Shown piece after piece: positions 61,228 to 64,000 of a stretch of DNA of 64,000 nt. The position numbers and the translations under genes are program-made. The notes beneath the pieces are model-generated. The model worked only from the letters and a program-made list of their open reading frames with translations, made no database searches and was not told where the DNA came from. The number at the start of each line of letters is the position of its first letter. The first letter of the stretch is position 1. The stretch covers positions 3,005,501 through 3,069,500 of the forward strand of contig NC_063051.1 of assembly GCF_018812025.1 (NCBI RefSeq), read 5' to 3'. Origin of the DNA: Megalobrama amblycephala (lineage: Eukaryota; Chordata; Actinopteri; Cypriniformes; Xenocyprididae).

Positions 61228-62334
61228 TTAAAGGATTAGTTCACTTTCTATGGAAGCCCGTTTCCGCCACTTAAAAAAAAAAAAAAAAAAAAAACCCACA
61301 AAAAAAAAAAAAAAAAAAGATTAATTGCGACTTTTTATCTCAGAATTCTGACTTTTTAACTCGCAATTGCGAGTTATAAAGTCAGAATTCTGAGATATAA
61401 AGTCGCAATTAATCTTTTTTTTTTTTAGTGGCTATTTTTTTATTTTTTTTTAGTGGAGTTTTTTTTTTTTTAGTGGCGGAAACGGGCTTCCATAACTTTC
61501 GAATTAAAATTTCCTGATAATTTACTCACCTCCATGTCATCCAAGATGTTCATGTCCTTCTTTCTTCAGTCGAAAAGAAATGAAGGTTTTTGATGAAAAC
61601 ATTCCAGGATTTTTCTCCATATAGTGGACTTCACTGGAGCCCAAACGGTCAAAGTTACAGTTTCAGTGCAGCTTCAAAGAGCTTTAAACGATACCAGACG
61701 AAGAATAAGAGTCTTATCTAGCAAAACGATCGGTCATTTTCTAAAAAAAATTAAAAATGATAGATGTTTTACCATAAATGCTCATCTTGAACTAGCTCTC
61801 TTCTTCTTCTCTATTTGAATTCCTGCAGTGTAGACGCTGCTAAGTGTATTACTGCCCTCCACAGGTCAAAGTTTGAACTAAATTGTTATATACTTGCACT
61901 CGTATATTGTTTATGACAATTTAGTTCAAACTTTGACCTGTGGAGGGCAGTAATACACTTAGCAGCGTCTACACTGCTGGAATTCTAATAGAGAAGAAGA
62001 AGAAGAGAGCTAGTTCAAGATGAGCATTTATGGTTAAAATGTATAAAATTTTTATTTCCTTTTTAGTAAATGTCCGATGGTTTCTCTAGATAAGACTCTT
62101 ATTCCTCGTCTGGGATCATGTAGAGCTCTTTGAAGCTGCACTGAAACTGACATTTGGACCTTCAACCCGTTGAACCCCAGTGAAGTCCACTATATGGAGA
62201 AAAATCCTGGAATGTTCTCCTCAAAAACCTTCATTTCTTTTCCACTGAAGAAAGAAAGACATGAACATCTTGGATGACATAGAAGTGAATAAATTATCAG
62301 GAAATTTTAATTTGAAAGTGAACTAATCCTTTAA
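61228..62334. mobile_element. Foldback element TTAAAGGATTAGTTCACTTTC, copy 2
   Basis: Same family as 9470-10248, here between the divergent dctn2 and kif5a starts. Its left end is interrupted at 61249-61494 by a second palindromic element. Confidence 0.8.
61249..61494. mobile_element. Nested palindromic MITE
   Basis: Near-perfect palindrome with termini TATGGAAGCCCGTTTCCG and its inverse. The core is TCAGAATTCTGA and CTCGCAATTGCGAG between poly-A and poly-T runs. Flanked by ACTTTC at 61243-61248 and 61495-61500, a candidate 6-bp target-site duplication. Confidence 0.8.
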
Positions 62335-62468
62335 AGGAAAAATATCTTATCATCAAAAATATCTTAATTTGTGTTCTGAAGATGAACGAAGGTCTTACGG
62401 GTGTGGAACGAAATGAGGGAGAGTAATTAGTGACATTATTTTCATTTTTGGGTGAACTAACCCTTTAA
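62335..62468. mobile_element. Half copy of the GGGTGAACTAACCCTTT repeat
   Basis: Ends TTTTTGGGTGAACTAACCCT at about 62465; only the right-hand half is present. It directly follows the 61228-62334 foldback element. Confidence 0.65.
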
Positions 62469-62599
62469 TATATAGTATCATGGAAATGGCTCCAAGTTTT
62501 TGGCATTTAAAAATAATTTGAAAATGTAATTTCAAGAGCCCCTTTAATTTGCTTTTATATATGTGAAACTATTTATTTATGATATATATCTTTGTGAAA

Positions 62600-62970
62600 A
62601 GTAGTTATGGCTAAAATATAAGTTGACAGCACACGCCCCGCCCCCTGTCAAATACTGACCAATCAGAGAGGAGCGGTACCAAGCGCGTGTGTCTCCGTAT
62701 CCCTGCAGCATCACGCTTCTGCACATCTGCAGCACTAATCACACTCACAACACAGCCTCGAGAGAGCGATTCACACAAACACCCGAGGGCTGCGCGTTCT
62801 AACGACGGATTCTGTTTGCAGAATGTTTTGATGCGCGTTTGCGACAGAGCAGCTCGTTCACGGCGCGCGCGCTCCCCATCACACGGATTATTCGTCTGTC
62901 AGTGAATCTGTTCATCTGTGAGCATCAGATCTGAGGAATCAGAGTCAAATCTGTAGTGCAGCATCACAGG
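62600..62970 (+). promoter_or_regulatory. kif5a: kif5a promoter and 5' UTR region
   Basis: Base composition turns GC-rich after about 62630. A GC box CCCCGCCCC (62636-62644) and a CCAAT box (62659-62663) precede the ATG at 62971 by about 310-335 nt. Transcription start not determinable. Confidence 0.5.
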
Positions 62971-63099
62971 ATGGCTGAGAACAGCGCAGAATGCAACATC
63001 AGGGTGTTGTGTCGCTTCAGACCCCTGAATCAGTCCGAAATCCTCCGTGGAGACAAATATATTCCCACATTTCAGGGAGATGACACTGTCATCATTGGG
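62971..63099 (+). CDS. kif5a: Kinesin-1 heavy chain, first coding exon (3'-partial)
   Basis: Kinesin-1 heavy chains are plus-end microtubule motors; KIF5A is the neuronal form, carrying cargo such as neurofilaments along axons. The 43 codons give [20 protein letters not shown] and then [22 protein letters not shown]: the first beta strand and following loop of the motor domain, with the CRFRPLN kinesin signature. The exon ends in phase 0 at GGG|GTGAGT. The P-loop and the rest of the protein lie beyond the window. KIF5A, B and C are near-identical here, so the paralog is assigned from its position next to dctn2. The open frame past the donor is intron. Confidence 0.93.
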
Positions 63100-63333
63100 G
63101 TGAGTTCGTGCAAGTTTTCCTCTTTACTGAGATGTTATAAATAGCAAGTTGTATGTCAGTAAATTGACGCAGATGGATCATTATCAAAGTTTCATTTTCA
63201 CACTCCTCCAGATGGTGCTGTTCATTTTTAATGAAATTCTCACTACTGCATACTGATTAATTCAGATTTGTGTCACATATTTATGCATGCATTTATAAAT
63301 ACCTACAAAACAATAGAGTCAGAACCTCAAGCA

Positions 63334-63372
<39 letters not shown>

Positions 63373-63701
63373 TCATCTTGGAATTGTCCTCCGTGTCTCC
63401 TCTATATTCATTTACATAAACACCCACACACACACATTCACACACACTGCTGCTAAAACTCCATCCATCTGCCATGATGGACAGACAGTCTGAAATAAAT
63501 GTTGTTTTTATGTGCTGTAATTATGACTCATGATTTGACAGTAATAAACTCTATGTGGGTGAGCAGCACCAATGAGTATTACGATGTAACTGTATTAAAT
63601 CAAGGTTTATTTACCAAAATCTTGATGTGAAATCAGCTGCTGCAAACATCTGACTTCAGTTCACAGTGAAATCATAATCCTGTTCGACCAGAACTTTAGA
63701 C

Positions 63702-64000
63702 TTAAAGGGTTAGTTCACCTAAAAATTTAATTTCTGTAATTTATTACTCACCCTCATGTCGTTAAACACCCGTAAGACCTTCATTCGTCTACAGAACACA
63801 AATTAAGGTATTTTTGATGAAATCCGAGTGGCTTTTTTTTAGATAGAAATAGAAAGCAACAAATTCAAGGTCCAGAAAGATACAAAAAACAGTCATGTGA
63901 CTGCAGTGGTTCAACCTTAATGTTATGAAGAGACGAAAAATCAAAATCAAAACAAAAATAAGCACTTTATTCAAAAAAATCATCTCTCTCCTGTCATTCT
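63702..64000. mobile_element. GGGTTAGTTCAC repeat, left part
   Basis: Starts TTAAAGGGTTAGTTCACC, then CTCACCCTCATGTCGTT and GACCTTCATTCGTCTACAGA. Matches the arms of 31953-33375; it runs to the window edge inside the first kif5a intron. Confidence 0.65.

Overview
This is vertebrate (teleost) nuclear DNA, almost certainly from a carp-family (cyprinid) fish. Genes are split into short exons with GT-AG introns. Non-coding DNA is AT-rich and full of microsatellites, foldback (inverted-repeat) transposons and tRNA-derived SINEs of the kind common in cyprinid genomes. The five genes recognised, in order, are mars1 (+), ddit3 (-), mbd6 (+), dctn2 (-) and kif5a (+). This matches the human 12q13.3 block MARS1-DDIT3-MBD6-DCTN2-KIF5A, and the synteny supports paralog naming for mbd6 and kif5a.

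Layout. 624-18309: mars1, cytosolic methionyl-tRNA synthetase, 20 exons, lacking its first exons, which lie before the window. 20291-23115: ddit3/CHOP on the minus strand, with two coding exons, two predicted upstream exons, a TATA box and an ATF4-type amino-acid response element. 23.7-25.7 kb: diverged tandem repeats. 27.1-44.5 kb: mbd6, with a GC-rich 5' exon near 27.2-27.6 kb and 11 coding exons encoding 1420 residues. 48036-61016: dctn2 (dynamitin) on the minus strand, 15 coding exons encoding 405 residues, one of them only 6 nt. 62971-63099: first coding exon of kif5a, which continues past the window.

I built exon models by hand from homology, reading phase and splice sites. The mbd6, dctn2 and ddit3 models close with no phase conflict, and so does the mars1 part in view. 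One mars1 intron uses a GC donor. mars1/ddit3 and mbd6/dctn2 are convergent pairs; ddit3/mbd6 and dctn2/kif5a are divergent pairs.

Functionally this is a conserved neighbourhood, not an operon. MARS1 charges tRNA-Met, CHOP is the stress transcription factor downstream of eIF2alpha/ATF4, MBD6 is a chromatin protein, and dynamitin and kinesin-1 serve opposite directions of microtubule transport. I found no CRISPR array, no viral gene and no evidence of an undescribed multi-gene system. The most interesting signals are the ddit3 upstream ORF and response element, two microexons, a GC-AG intron, and several repeats nested inside or touching gene structure.
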